This document shows, piece after piece, positions 1-8,511 of a DNA stretch of 64,000 nucleotides. The stretch comes from CBDBGD01 sp965205235. Lineage in GTDB: Bacteria > Chloroflexota > Dehalococcoidia > Lucifugimonadales > UBA1127. The stretch is taken from assembly GCA_965205235.1 (NCBI GenBank), contig CBDBGD010000005.1, forward strand, positions 148,284 to 212,283, in the 5' to 3' direction. The notes under the pieces were generated by a model, which was not told the DNA's origin, did no database searches, and worked only from the letters and a program-made list of their open reading frames with translations. Numbering within the stretch: position 1 is the stretch's first letter; every line of letters starts with the position of its first letter. The position numbers were made by a program, and so were the translations under genes.

Positions 1-237
1 CACGACCATCTCCGGGTTGATGAGCACCCGAACCTCCTCCTCTTCCGGGATTCCGATGACGCAGATGCGAAGGGAGACTCCCACCTGGTTGGCCGCCAAG
101 CCCACGCCGTTCTCGGCGTACATGGTGTCGGTCATGTCGTCGATGAGGCGCTGGATGGAAGCATCGATGCGCTGGACCCGCTGGGTCTTGCGACGCAGGA
201 CGGGGTGTGGGAGGTGGCACAGGGGGAGGACTGCCAA
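1..237 (-). CDS. def: peptide deformylase, 3' end outside window (partial)
   Basis: Removes the N-formyl group from the initiator methionine of new proteins in the cytosol. The visible N-terminal 79 codons contain the family's first metal-site motif, GVGLAANQVG (family pattern GxGLAAxQ), followed by the typical strand ending in LINPEMV. The Cys and HExxH zinc-ligand motifs would lie beyond base 1. I chose the TTG start because AAGGAG sits 6 nt upstream; no ATG fits the N-terminal length. The region upstream has a TATAAT box on the same strand. Family assignment is secure; completeness cannot be judged. Confidence 0.88.
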   Translation of the reverse strand, partial: MAVLPLCHLPHPVLRRKTQRVQRIDASIQRLIDDMTDTMYAENGVGLAANQVGVSLRICVIGIPEEEEVRVLINPEMVV

Positions 238-265
238 GGCGCTCCTTGCTATGAAGGCTCATCAA

Positions 266-271
266 ATTATA
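266..271 (-). promoter_or_regulatory. -10 box of the peptide deformylase gene
   Basis: On the minus strand CCTATAATTT gives a perfect TATAAT about 29 bases upstream of the TTG start; the matching -35 (TGTACC at a 17-bp spacing) is weak. The same CTATAATT context recurs upstream of nth and the S1-repeat gene. Confidence 0.5.
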
Positions 272-360
272 GGCGCAGGCACGGATGGGGTACAAGGAGG
301 AGAGGCCGCTCCAAAACGCCGTTGTATGATGGAGTGGACGAAAAGCAGGTGAGGTCAAGG

Positions 361-1353
361 GTGGAGACAGAGGCAGGAGAGGCACCAGGAGCGCCGCCAC
401 CGGACCGGGGCGTCCGGCTGGACTGGGCCGAGATGCCGGAGCGGGTCCGCTGCGAGGTGGAGCGCCGGCTGGGCGGGCGCGTGGTGAGCGCGGTCACGCA
501 GCCGACGGGGTTCTCGCCCGGCGTAGCGGCGCGGCTGACGACGGACAACGGCCGTCGGGTGTTCCTGAAGGCGGTGACGTCTGAGCGCAACGCGGTGAGC
601 GGCCTATTTCACCGGCGCGAGATCAGCGTCGTGACGGCGATGCCGGAGACGGCGCCTGTGCCGAGGCTGCTGTGGTCGTACGACGAGGGTGAGGGCGGCT
701 GGGTCGCGCTGGCCTTTGAGGACGTGGACGGCCGGCACCCGGCGCAACCGTGGCGTCTCGACGAGCTCGACCGGGTGGTGGCGGCGACGGAGGACCTGAG
801 CGCGTCGCTGACGCCGTCGCCGCTGCCGGCGGGCGCGGTGCGGACTGCGGGGGAGCTGTTCTCATCGGAGATCCGGGGCTGGCGGCGGCTGCTGGACGAG
901 AGGCCGTCGCGGCTCGACCGCGTCGATGCCTGGTCGCGTCGACACATCGATACGCTGGCAGCGATCGAGGACACAGCCGTCAGCGCGCTGGAGGGCGACA
1001 CGCTGGCGCACGCCGACCTTCGGGCGGACAACATCCTGCTCACGCCCGAGCGCGTGTGGTTCGTCGACTGGCCGCACGCGTGCGTCGGGCCTGCGTGGCT
1101 GGACGTGGTGGCGTTGGCGCCGAGCGTGACGATGCAGGGCGGGCCACCGCCGGAGGAGGTCATCGCCAGGCACTGGGCGTGCCGGGCCGCCGACGGGGAC
1201 GCGATCGCGGCCGCGGTGGTGTCGATCGCCGGCTACTTCACGCGCCAGGCGCTGCAGCCGCCGCCACCGGGGATACCGACGGTGCGGGCGTTCCAGGCGG
1301 CGCAGGGGGTGGTGGCGCGGCGGTGGGTGGCGGAGCGGGTGGGGTTGGGGTGA
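361..1353 (+). CDS. aminoglycoside phosphotransferase (APH)-family protein
   Basis: Cytosolic protein-kinase-like small-molecule phosphotransferase of about 330 residues. Its substrate cannot be told from sequence; the family includes choline, homoserine, fructosamine and antibiotic kinases. The catalytic loop AHADLRADN (HxDxxxxN) and the metal-binding segment VWFVDWPHA (usually D-F/W) are both present in the C-terminal half. The N-lobe FSPGVAARL..VFLKAV supplies a glycine-containing loop and the ATP lysine. The open frame extends upstream to 205, but that part overlaps the def leader, so I prefer GTG at 361 (GTG 349 is also possible). It stands alone between two minus-strand units. Confidence 0.75.
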   Translation: METEAGEAPGAPPPDRGVRLDWAEMPERVRCEVERRLGGRVVSAVTQPTGFSPGVAARLTTDNGRRVFLKAVTSERNAVSGLFHRREISVVTAMPETAPVPRLLWSYDEGEGGWVALAFEDVDGRHPAQPWRLDELDRVVAATEDLSASLTPSPLPAGAVRTAGELFSSEIRGWRRLLDERPSRLDRVDAWSRRHIDTLAAIEDTAVSALEGDTLAHADLRADNILLTPERVWFVDWPHACVGPAWLDVVALAPSVTMQGGPPPEEVIARHWACRAADGDAIAAAVVSIAGYFTRQALQPPPPGIPTVRAFQAAQGVVARRWVAERVGLG

Positions 1354-1368
1354 GGCGAGCGAGGAAGT

Positions 1369-1590
1369 CTAGCGGATCAGGTCCAGGAACTCGTCGCGTG
1401 TCAGACCGGCGTCCCTGATCAACGCCCGCAGTAGGCCTCGACCGAGCTCCCTGTGCCTGGGGACCGAGAGCCTTCTGCCGCCAGGCCCTACCAGGATCAT
1501 GTGGCTGCCCACCGTGCGGTCCCACACATAGCCGACCCTGGCGACCGTTCTAACGAACTCATCGCCTGAGATGATGGGCAGGGGTGGCAC
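1369..1590 (-). CDS. hicA: HicA-type mRNA interferase toxin
   Basis: A 73-residue YcfA/HicA-like double-stranded-RNA-binding-fold RNase, expected to cleave mRNA during stress until neutralised by HicB. Visible features are the short alpha-beta-beta-beta-alpha length, the catalytic-histidine segment VGSHMILVGPGG and the PRHREL stretch typical of the family. The GTG start overlaps the hicB TAG stop by one base, so the two are translationally coupled. The order is antitoxin first, then toxin. Confidence 0.82.
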   Translation of the reverse strand: MPPLPIISGDEFVRTVARVGYVWDRTVGSHMILVGPGGRRLSVPRHRELGRGLLRALIRDAGLTRDEFLDLIR

Positions 1591-2084
1591 TACGCGGCCA
1601 CGTCCACGATCTCGAAGTCGGATGAGGAGGGAAGAGGCACGCCATGCTCCCGCATGCTCGCCAGGTAGCCCCGTATGGCTTCACGTATGTTCGCCAAGGC
1701 CTGTTTCCTCGTCCGCCCCTGGCTGTGACATCCGGGGAGAGTTGGGCAACTGGCGACAATCCAGCCGTCTTCGTCGGACTCGAAGGTAACCAACAGCCTC
1801 GCCCCCTGACTATCGCCATTGACCAGTGCTGCGGGGGAGGACAGCCGGTCCTGCACGTCATAGCCCAACCTGGTGAGAATCCCGAGGGCATAGTGGGACG
1901 TAAACTCGTGGGACGCCAAGCCGGTGGCCAGGTGGATGACCTGTTTGACGGGATATCGGCGGTCGTGGAGGATGACGAAGTACCTGTGCCGCCCGTCAGT
2001 GGGTGTGGGTGTGCTGTTGATTGTGGCGGTTTCTACGTCTCTCCGCACTATGGAATACTGCTTGCCGCCTATCTGGAAGCGCAT
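1590..2084 (-). CDS. hicB: HicB-type antitoxin with an extra N-terminal domain
   Basis: Antitoxin partner of the adjacent HicA. Residues about 98-150 are a standard HicB partial-RNase-H fold: DEDGWIVASCPTLPGC, then the helix with QALANIREAIRGYL. The first about 90 residues are not HicB. They read as a compact alpha/beta segment (RYFVILHDRRYPVKQVIHLA, then LGILTRLGYDVQ) that I do not recognise with confidence. HicB antitoxins usually carry a C-terminal DNA-binding domain, which this one lacks; the N-terminal segment might replace it. An imperfect palindrome 26 bases upstream could be its operator. Confidence 0.75.
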   Translation of the reverse strand: MRFQIGGKQYSIVRRDVETATINSTPTPTDGRHRYFVILHDRRYPVKQVIHLATGLASHEFTSHYALGILTRLGYDVQDRLSSPAALVNGDSQGARLLVTFESDEDGWIVASCPTLPGCHSQGRTRKQALANIREAIRGYLASMREHGVPLPSSSDFEIVDVAA

Positions 2085-2109
2085 CTTGGCCCTGCCTCTC
2101 CGTCTGATA

Positions 2110-2134
2110 TTCTATTATCGACACGACGATAGAA
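2110..2134. promoter_or_regulatory. imperfect inverted repeat upstream of hicBA, candidate operator
   Basis: TTCTATTATCG and CGACGATAGAA are inverted repeats matching at 9 of 11 positions, separated by ACA. They lie 26-50 bases upstream of the hicB ATG on its own strand, where an autoregulated toxin-antitoxin promoter would be. The surrounding 2085-2256 spacer is AT-richer than its neighbours and holds no gene. Confidence 0.5.
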
Positions 2135-2256
2135 ACGATGTCAAGTGCTATTCTGCCGCCCTTCCTCCATCCCAGCGGGAAGCGACGGCTGGAAAGTGGG
2201 GGCGGGATGGCCTTGACCGCGGTGGGGCGGGGCGCAAGAATTGTGCTCGAAACCCG

Positions 2257-2889
2257 GTGATTATCGACCTCCATACGCACACGTATCCGAAGTCGCTGGA
2301 CAGCCTGCTTGCGCCGGAGGCGCTGTTCGAGAGGGCGCGGGAGGCAGGACTGGACGGCATCTGCCTGACGGAGCACGATGAGTTCTGGGACGCGGCAACC
2401 CTGGCGGAGTGGTCCCGCCGCTACGGGCTCCTCATCCTTCCGGGGTGCGAGGTGAACACGGAGGAGGGGCACCTACTGGTGTACGGCCTGGACCGCTACG
2501 TCTTCGGGATGCACAAGGCGCCCTTCGTGCGGGAGCTGGTGGACGAGGAGGGTGGTGCAATCGTGGTGTCGCACCCGTATCGCCGGCGGTTCAGGCCGTC
2601 GGAGGGCGACGCGCTCGCGGCGAAGAGCAGCGGGGAGCGAGTCTTCGGGCTGGCGGACACCATCGAGGCGCTGAACGGGCGCGGGTCGGCGGACGAAAAC
2701 GGCTTCTCGCAGGCCTTGGGGCGCCACCTGGGGACGCCGGGGACGGGCGCGAGCGACGCGCATCGGGAGGCGGACGTTGGGACGTATGCGACGGAGTTCT
2801 CCCGCCAGGTGCGATGCCTGGGGGACCTCGTGGAAGAGCTGCGGTCGGGGCGGTTCCGGGCCGTGACGCTTGGAGGGGGACAAGGATGA
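2257..2889 (+). CDS. PHP-domain metal-dependent phosphoesterase
   Basis: A 210-residue polymerase-and-histidinol-phosphatase (PHP) fold protein, likely hydrolysing a phosphoester or acting as a PHP-type tRNase/phosphatase; substrate unknown. Metal-binding motifs are IDLHTHTYPKS (HxH) at the N-terminus, CLTEHDEFWDA, GCEVNTEEGHLL, VVSHPYRR and the C-terminal GASDAHR. The GTG at 2257 is chosen because it immediately precedes the first beta strand; the frame is open upstream to 1924, but that part lies over the hicB leader. Its TGA overlaps the ATG of the following ABC ATPase (ATGA), implying one transcript. Confidence 0.8.
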   Translation: MIIDLHTHTYPKSLDSLLAPEALFERAREAGLDGICLTEHDEFWDAATLAEWSRRYGLLILPGCEVNTEEGHLLVYGLDRYVFGMHKAPFVRELVDEEGGAIVVSHPYRRRFRPSEGDALAAKSSGERVFGLADTIEALNGRGSADENGFSQALGRHLGTPGTGASDAHREADVGTYATEFSRQVRCLGDLVEELRSGRFRAVTLGGGQG

Positions 2890-3857
2890 GCACGCTGCTA
2901 GAGGTTGAGGACCTCCACGTCCAGTTTCCCACCGAGGAGGGCGTGGTGAAGGCGGTCAACGGGGCCTCGCTCACGCTTGAGGAGGGGCAGGTGCTGGGGG
3001 TGGTGGGGGAGACGGGCGCAGGCAAGACGATGACCGCCCTGGCGATCCTGCGGCTCATTCCGTTCCCAGGCCGCATTGTGCAGGGGGAGATCCGCTTCGC
3101 CGGCCGCCGCCTGGCGGACCTGAGCGAGGAGCAGATGCAGGACGTGCGGGGGCGGGAGATCGCTATCGTGTTCCAGGACGCGTCGGCGGCGCTGAACCCC
3201 ATTCTCACCATCGGGACGCAGATGGTGGAGGCGTTCCGGGCGCACGCGAACGTGTCGGCGGAGGCGGCGCGGGACCGGTCGGCGGAGATGCTGGAGGAGA
3301 TGGGGCTGCCGGACCCGTATCACCTGCTGGACAGGTTCCCGTTTCAGCTCAGCGGCGGGATGGCGCAGCGTGTGATGCTGGCCATGGCCCTGTCGCTTCG
3401 GCCGCGGCTGCTGATTGCGGACGAGCCGACCTCCAACCTGGACGTGACGCTGCAGGCGGAGATCCTGCACCGGCTGAGGCGGCTGCAGAAGGAGCAGGGG
3501 GCATCGATCCTGCTCATCACCCACGACCTGGGGGTCATCGCACAGATGGCGGACCACGTGGCGGTGATGTATGCGGGGGAGGTGATGGAGGTGGCCAGCG
3601 CCCGCGAGCTCTTCCGGCACCCGGCCCATCCGTACACCTGGGCGCTTCTGCAGGCGCTACCTCGGATGGACCATGCGGAGCGCAGCCTGCGGGTGATCCC
3701 CGGTGCGCCGCCTGACCTGGTTGACCTGCCGGACCAGTGCCCGTTCATCCCGCGTTGCCCCAAGGCAACGGTGGAGTGCCGTACGAGTCCGCGGCCCCCT
3801 CTGACGGAGATCGAGGAGGGGCACTGGCTCGCGTGCTACAACCCCGTCCTGGGGTGA
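2886..3857 (+). CDS. oligopeptide/dipeptide-type ABC transporter ATP-binding protein
   Basis: Cytosolic ATPase subunit of the OppD/DppD family (323 residues). Walker A is GETGAGKT, the Q-loop is FQDA, the signature is LSGGM and Walker B is LLIADEPTSNLD; a switch histidine (THDLG) follows. The C-terminal extension with spaced cysteines (QCPFIPRCPKATVEC) is the oligopeptide_HPY domain seen only in peptide/nickel-type importers. No permease or binding protein is adjacent, so it is either an orphan or serves a distant transporter. Its 3' end overlaps the convergent holA by 22 bases. Confidence 0.88.
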   Translation: MSTLLEVEDLHVQFPTEEGVVKAVNGASLTLEEGQVLGVVGETGAGKTMTALAILRLIPFPGRIVQGEIRFAGRRLADLSEEQMQDVRGREIAIVFQDASAALNPILTIGTQMVEAFRAHANVSAEAARDRSAEMLEEMGLPDPYHLLDRFPFQLSGGMAQRVMLAMALSLRPRLLIADEPTSNLDVTLQAEILHRLRRLQKEQGASILLITHDLGVIAQMADHVAVMYAGEVMEVASARELFRHPAHPYTWALLQALPRMDHAERSLRVIPGAPPDLVDLPDQCPFIPRCPKATVECRTSPRPPLTEIEEGHWLACYNPVLG

Positions 3858-4903
3858 GGCGCTGCGCCAGTCCTGGCCCTGGCCGAGGACGGGCCGACGC
3901 AGAGGCGGGCAATAAGAAGCTCCAGGGCTACGCGCTCCTCCAAGACCCCTGTCTTGATGGCAACGTCGGTGTCCAAGAGGAGGCCGTGGGCCGTGCGCAG
4001 TCGAGCGGGGGGGAGCTGCCGCGCCATGTCCATGGTCTTTCGCAGGGGGAACTCGGATGCGATGCCGAGACGCCTGCCCGCCTCGTCGTGGGGGACCTTT
4101 TCCCGCAGCAGCTCCTGGGCGAGGAGCACCAGCCGGACCTGCCGGGCCAGCATGAAGAGGACGTAGGAGACGGGAGCGCCGTCGTCGAGGAGTCGGTGTA
4201 CGAGCTGCAGGGCGGGGCCGGTCCTGGAGAGCAGGGCGGCGTCGACGGCGGCAAAGATGCTGGCCTCCCTGGTCTGGCCGACCAACTCTCGCACGTCGCG
4301 CTCCTGGACCGCACGGCCCTGGCAGTAGAGGCTGAGCTTCTCGACCTCGTTGCTGAGGGCCCAGAGGTCGCCGCCCACCATCTCGGCGAGGAGGAGGGCC
4401 GCGCCAGGCGTGAGCGTTGCGTCGCGGGATGCGCCGCGCTGGAGGACCCATCGCTGGAGATGGACGCCTCGGGGGACGGGGAACTCCCGGACCTGGGCGA
4501 TGGGCGCGAGGTCTCGCAGCAGGGGGTTGTTGCGTCGCAGGGGGCCGTCCTGGAAGACGAGGTCGGTCGTGGGCGGGAGGTCCGACAGGGACTCCCCGAG
4601 TCCTCGCCAGGGGCCAGCGTCTGCGGTGCGACGCCGGCGGGCTGCAGGAGCGCGACGCGCTCCCCGCGCGCCGGGGGCATCGCCGCCGACGCTGTCGAGG
4701 AGGCCTTCGACGATCACGAGGCGGCGGTCGGCGAGGAAGGGAACGGCGTGGCAGAGCTGCACGAGCTGCGGGGGCGACAACTCCTGGCCGGAGACCACGT
4801 TCGTGTTGGCGTCGCGGACATCGACGGGGCCGACGGCCTCGCGAAGGCCGGCGACGGCCTCCTTCATGGAGAAGCTATCAGCGCCGTGGAAGACGTAAAT
4901 CAC
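3836..4903 (-). CDS. holA: DNA polymerase III delta subunit
   Basis: Clamp-loader delta subunit that opens the beta sliding clamp during replication. The 355 residues start with IYVFHGADSFSMKEAVAGL, the HolA N-terminal AAA+-like fold without a working Walker A motif. A lysine-poor Arg/Ala linker sits near residues 75-100. The conserved central WALSNEVEKLSLYC and the C-terminal collar ending MDMARQLPPARLRTAHGLLLDTDVAIKTG are typical. Length is normal for the family. ATG at 4903 is the only reasonable start. It converges on the ABC ATPase gene. Confidence 0.85.
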   Translation of the reverse strand: MIYVFHGADSFSMKEAVAGLREAVGPVDVRDANTNVVSGQELSPPQLVQLCHAVPFLADRRLVIVEGLLDSVGGDAPGARGARRAPAARRRRTADAGPWRGLGESLSDLPPTTDLVFQDGPLRRNNPLLRDLAPIAQVREFPVPRGVHLQRWVLQRGASRDATLTPGAALLLAEMVGGDLWALSNEVEKLSLYCQGRAVQERDVRELVGQTREASIFAAVDAALLSRTGPALQLVHRLLDDGAPVSYVLFMLARQVRLVLLAQELLREKVPHDEAGRRLGIASEFPLRKTMDMARQLPPARLRTAHGLLLDTDVAIKTGVLEERVALELLIARLCVGPSSARARTGAAPHPRTGL

Positions 4904-4934
4904 GGCCGTCCTCGTACTCCCTGTGCTTCTCAGG

Positions 4935-4940
4935 TATAAT
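4935..4940 (+). promoter_or_regulatory. possible -10 box for the Ser/Thr kinase gene
   Basis: TATAAT lies in the divergent gap between holA and the kinase gene, about 130 bases before its start. No convincing -35 hexamer is visible, so this is weak. Confidence 0.3.
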
Positions 4941-5071
4941 CGATAGCAGAAGCAGCAAAGGCCGTCGTGCCGCGGTCACGACGCGCCCTCTGCAAACATC
5001 GCCCGACAGCACATATCATAGCAAGTCGCGGTCTCCTCCGGCCCTAGGGTGTTCGGAGGATGGGAGAGAGA

Positions 5072-7423
5072 ATGACCCAGACCCTGGGTACTCGAGTGGG
5101 ACGCTACACCGTCTGGGGGCTGCTGGGAAGCAGCGGCGTGGCCGTGACCTACCGTGCCAGCGACGAGGAGGGCTCGGAGGTCGTCCTCAAGGTGCTGCGC
5201 AACTACTTCCTCCAAGAGCCACGCCTGGTTGCCGCGCTCTTTGCCGAGCTGGACCGCGTGAAGCGCCTGGATCACCCGGGCATCGTGACGCCGCTGGAGA
5301 CGGGGCAGGACCCGCAGGGGACGTGGGTGGTCTATCCGTACCTCCCGTGGCCGACGCTGCGGGGGATTCTGGCCTCGGGGCCGCTGTCGCCCGGCCTTGC
5401 ACTGGCAGTGCTGAAGGGCCTGGCAAAGGCGATGGACTACGCCCACGACCAGGGTGTGCTGCACCGGGACATCAAGCCGGAGAACATCTTTGTGGGGCCG
5501 GAGGGTGAGGCCCGCATCATCGACTTCGGGATGGCGGGGCTGGGAGAAGAGTCGCACGCGCTGATGCGGGCGACGCTCCGAACGCCGGACCCGGCCTACT
5601 CGGCGCCGGAGCAGATCCTGCGCCGCCCTGCGACGCCGCTCACGGACGTCTACTCGCTGGCGGCGGTGGCGTACGAGATGCTGACGGGAGCGCTTCCTTT
5701 CCCTGCGATCGGCGCGCCGTCGGTGCTGGCGCTGCAGATGGACGAAAACCCGAGCGCGCCGTCTCGACACAACCGGGCGCTGCCCACCGCGGTCGATGAC
5801 GTGCTGAATCAATCGTTGGCCTACCAGCCGCCGATGCGCTACCAGTCGGGCACCGAGCTGGTGGAGGCGCTGGAAGGGGCGCTGGGCGACGCGGCGAGCC
5901 AGATGGAGGCACCTGCGCCTGCGGCGCCTGCTCGTGTGACGACATCGCTGGGAGGGGCAGCGCCGGCTCCGGCAGTGGCCCCATCGGCGCCGGCAGAAGC
6001 GGACACGGAGACCGAGGCAGAAGCGGACACCGTGATCTACTGCCCCGCCTGTGCTCGGACCAATCCGCCCGACGCGCTCTACTGCTATCACTGCTGGGCG
6101 CGCCTGAAGGGCAGGCGCCTGGCGACGCGCGAAGAGGCGCAGCGGTTCCTGAAGCGCCTCTCTCGGGAGCTGATCCGCAGAAAGATCATTGCAGCCACGG
6201 TGTTGACGGCCGCTTTGGTCGCGGTGGGCGTCATGACCTTCTTCGAGGTGGTGGACTTCCCCGTGCCGACGCCGGTCTCCGACGTGAACGCCGTGATCGC
6301 GCCGGGCGCGTGGGCAATGCACGGCCGTGACTTCAACCACTCGTCAACGGCGCCGCAGAGCCCGCGACTGGCGGGCGAGGTCGCCTGGCGCTTCCCAACG
6401 GACGGGCCGCTGCTGTCGGAGCCCGCCGTGGTGGGCGGCGTGGTGTACCAGACGACGGGCGACAAGCGCATCGTGGCCTTGAGCGAGAGCGACGGCGAGG
6501 TCCTGTGGGAGTACGCCGCAAGCGGGCCCGTCTACGCCTCGCCCGCTGTGACGGAGGACACCGTCTACGTGGGGCTCTTGGACTCCGATCTTCTGGCCCT
6601 GAACCGCATGACGGGAGAGGTGCGCTGGGCGTTCGATTCGGAAGGGCCTATCTTCGCGCCGGCCATCATCCACAAGGGAGTCGTCTATCCGGTGGACTGG
6701 AGCGGGACCATCTACGGCCTTGATGCGCTCAACGGCACGGAGCTGTGGCGGGCGGAAAACGACGAACTGGTGCTTGAATCGCCGATCATCTACGAGGGCG
6801 ACGTGGACGCCATCGCGATCGTGGGATTCGGAGGCAGCGCCTACGTGGTGGACTGGACCATCGGCGAGCAGCGACTGGAATACGACGTAGGCCAGCCGGT
6901 CCTGAGCCCTCCGGTCTTCGCAGGGGACTACATGCTCCTGGCCACTCGGTGGGGAGGACTGGCGGCTGTGGACTGGCGCGAGACCAAGTACCCGTACGAG
7001 GACACGGTCTACTATTGGCGCACGAACTTCTGGGTCTGGGGCTTCATAGCAAACCGTCCCATTCCCAGGGGCTTTGTCTGGGGGACGGGGTTCGGGAGCG
7101 ATCGAGAGGTATGGTCGCCCGCCGTCGCGGGCGACACAGCCTACGTTGCCCTGAGCGACGGGACGCTGCACGCGGTGGCCGTGCAGAACGGCGAGAGGCT
7201 CTGGGACTACGACTCGGGTGCGCCGTCCAGGGTGGCTCCCCTGGTGGCTGGAGACCTGGTCTACATGGGCAACGACGACGGCGAAATCCACGTCGTCGAC
7301 CGGCACAGCGGGGAGATGGTGCAGGTGTTCTCCGGAGGCGAGGCGCTGCAGGGCCAGCTGGTGTTGGGGGACAACACTCTCTACGCCACCACCAAGGAAG
7401 GCACCCTGCTGGCCTTCCGGTAG
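5072..7423 (+). CDS. membrane Ser/Thr protein kinase with zinc ribbon and PQQ-type beta-propeller
   Basis: A PknB-type Hanks kinase of about 783 residues. The kinase domain (about 1-270) has a glycine-rich loop (LLGSSGVAVTY), ATP lysine (VVLKVL), catalytic HRDIKPEN near residue 131, DFG near 151 and SAPEQ. An Ala/Pro-rich linker follows, then a zinc ribbon CPAC..CYHC (about 322-346), one transmembrane helix (about 372-395), and an outer part of repeated PQQ/BamB-like blades (for example DGEVLWEYAASGPVYASPAV). It probably senses an extracytoplasmic ligand and phosphorylates cytosolic targets. I chose ATG 5072 because GGAGG abuts the ATG at 5060 and cannot serve it. Confidence 0.85.
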   Translation: MTQTLGTRVGRYTVWGLLGSSGVAVTYRASDEEGSEVVLKVLRNYFLQEPRLVAALFAELDRVKRLDHPGIVTPLETGQDPQGTWVVYPYLPWPTLRGILASGPLSPGLALAVLKGLAKAMDYAHDQGVLHRDIKPENIFVGPEGEARIIDFGMAGLGEESHALMRATLRTPDPAYSAPEQILRRPATPLTDVYSLAAVAYEMLTGALPFPAIGAPSVLALQMDENPSAPSRHNRALPTAVDDVLNQSLAYQPPMRYQSGTELVEALEGALGDAASQMEAPAPAAPARVTTSLGGAAPAPAVAPSAPAEADTETEAEADTVIYCPACARTNPPDALYCYHCWARLKGRRLATREEAQRFLKRLSRELIRRKIIAATVLTAALVAVGVMTFFEVVDFPVPTPVSDVNAVIAPGAWAMHGRDFNHSSTAPQSPRLAGEVAWRFPTDGPLLSEPAVVGGVVYQTTGDKRIVALSESDGEVLWEYAASGPVYASPAVTEDTVYVGLLDSDLLALNRMTGEVRWAFDSEGPIFAPAIIHKGVVYPVDWSGTIYGLDALNGTELWRAENDELVLESPIIYEGDVDAIAIVGFGGSAYVVDWTIGEQRLEYDVGQPVLSPPVFAGDYMLLATRWGGLAAVDWRETKYPYEDTVYYWRTNFWVWGFIANRPIPRGFVWGTGFGSDREVWSPAVAGDTAYVALSDGTLHAVAVQNGERLWDYDSGAPSRVAPLVAGDLVYMGNDDGEIHVVDRHSGEMVQVFSGGEALQGQLVLGDNTLYATTKEGTLLAFR

Positions 7424-7427
7424 GCCC

Positions 7428-8499
7428 ATGGAACTGAGCATCCTGGGGTATCCCGGAGCGGGTAAGACCACCCTCTTCAACGCACTCACAAGCGCGCGGA
7501 CGGATACCGCCACGTACGCCTCCCGGCCCACCATGGGCGTCGCGCACATTCCAGACGCACGGCTAGAGCGTCTCGCGTCGATCTTCCATCCGCAGCGCAT
7601 CGTAGCTGCGGAGGTGCACTACGTGGACATCCCCGGCCGGCCCGACGGGTTCTCGATCGGCGGGGAAGTGCTGAACACCGTGCAGAAGGCGGACGCCCTG
7701 GTGCACGTGGTGCGGGCCTTCGACGACCCGGCCGTGCCCGCTCACCCGCAGGCGACGTCACCTGCCGCGGCAGTCAGCAACATGGAGGCGGAGCTGGCGT
7801 TGGAGGACCTGGCCATCCTGGAGCGCCGCCTGCAGCGCATGGAAACGCTGTCGAAGGGCGCCAAGGCGGCCGAGCGACAGGCGATGGAGCAGGAGCGTCG
7901 GCTGCTGCAGCGGGTGCGCGAGGGGCTGGAGCAGAACGTCCCGGCACGGGAGCAGTGGTTCGAGGCGCACGAGCGGAAGACCATGGCGAACTACCAGTTG
8001 CTGACGGCCAAGCCCATCCTCACGGTGCTCAACGTGGGGGAAGGGCAGACGGGCGAGCCGGCGCGGGAGGTCACGCAGGAGCTTCGCAGCAGGGATAGGC
8101 ACGTTGCGGCTCTCTGCGGCAAGCTGGAGATGGAGCTGGCCCAACTCTCCCCGGAGGAGGAGCGGGAGTTCAGGGAGGCCATGGGGAGCGGAAGCGTTGG
8201 GTCGTGCGGAGGTCATCCGGGCCTCGCATGAGCTGTTGGGGCAGGTCTGCTTCTACACGTTCGTATCGCGGGAGGTGCGGGCGTGGTCGGTGGGGCGCGG
8301 CACGCCGGCGGTACAGGCGGCGGGAGTGATCCACTCGGACATGGAGCGCGGATTCATTCGTGCGGAGGTGGTGGCCTTCGCCGACCTGGAGAGCTGTGGT
8401 AGCCTGGCGGAAGCGAAGCAGAGAGGCCTGCTTCGCCTAGAGGGGAAGGGCTACCCCGTCGAAGATGGAGACGTCATCACGTTCCTGTTCAACATCTGA
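7428..8499 (+). CDS. ychF: YchF/Obg-family GTPase with TGS domain, interrupted by a +1 frameshift
   Basis: Ribosome-associated P-loop NTPase related to Obg/OLA1. Frame one begins MELSILGYPGAGKTTLF (Walker A), then PTMGVAHIPDARL, VDIPG and the coiled-coil hairpin, and runs to about 8186. The TGS domain (VRAWSVGRGTPAVQAAGVIHSDMERGFIRAE) continues in the next frame to 8499. Deleting one G from the GGGG run at 8183-8186 restores a single protein reading EAMGAEALGRAEVIRAS. The truncated first frame ends at 8231. The shift is either a homopolymer sequencing error or a recent lesion. The start lies 4 bases after the kinase stop. Confidence 0.85.
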
Positions 8500-8511
8500 G
8501 GCGACCGAGCA

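Noticed and set aside
4976..6340. Long antisense open frame opposite the kinase gene.
   Set aside because: Arg/His-rich low-complexity translation, no ribosome site, antisense to a secure gene.
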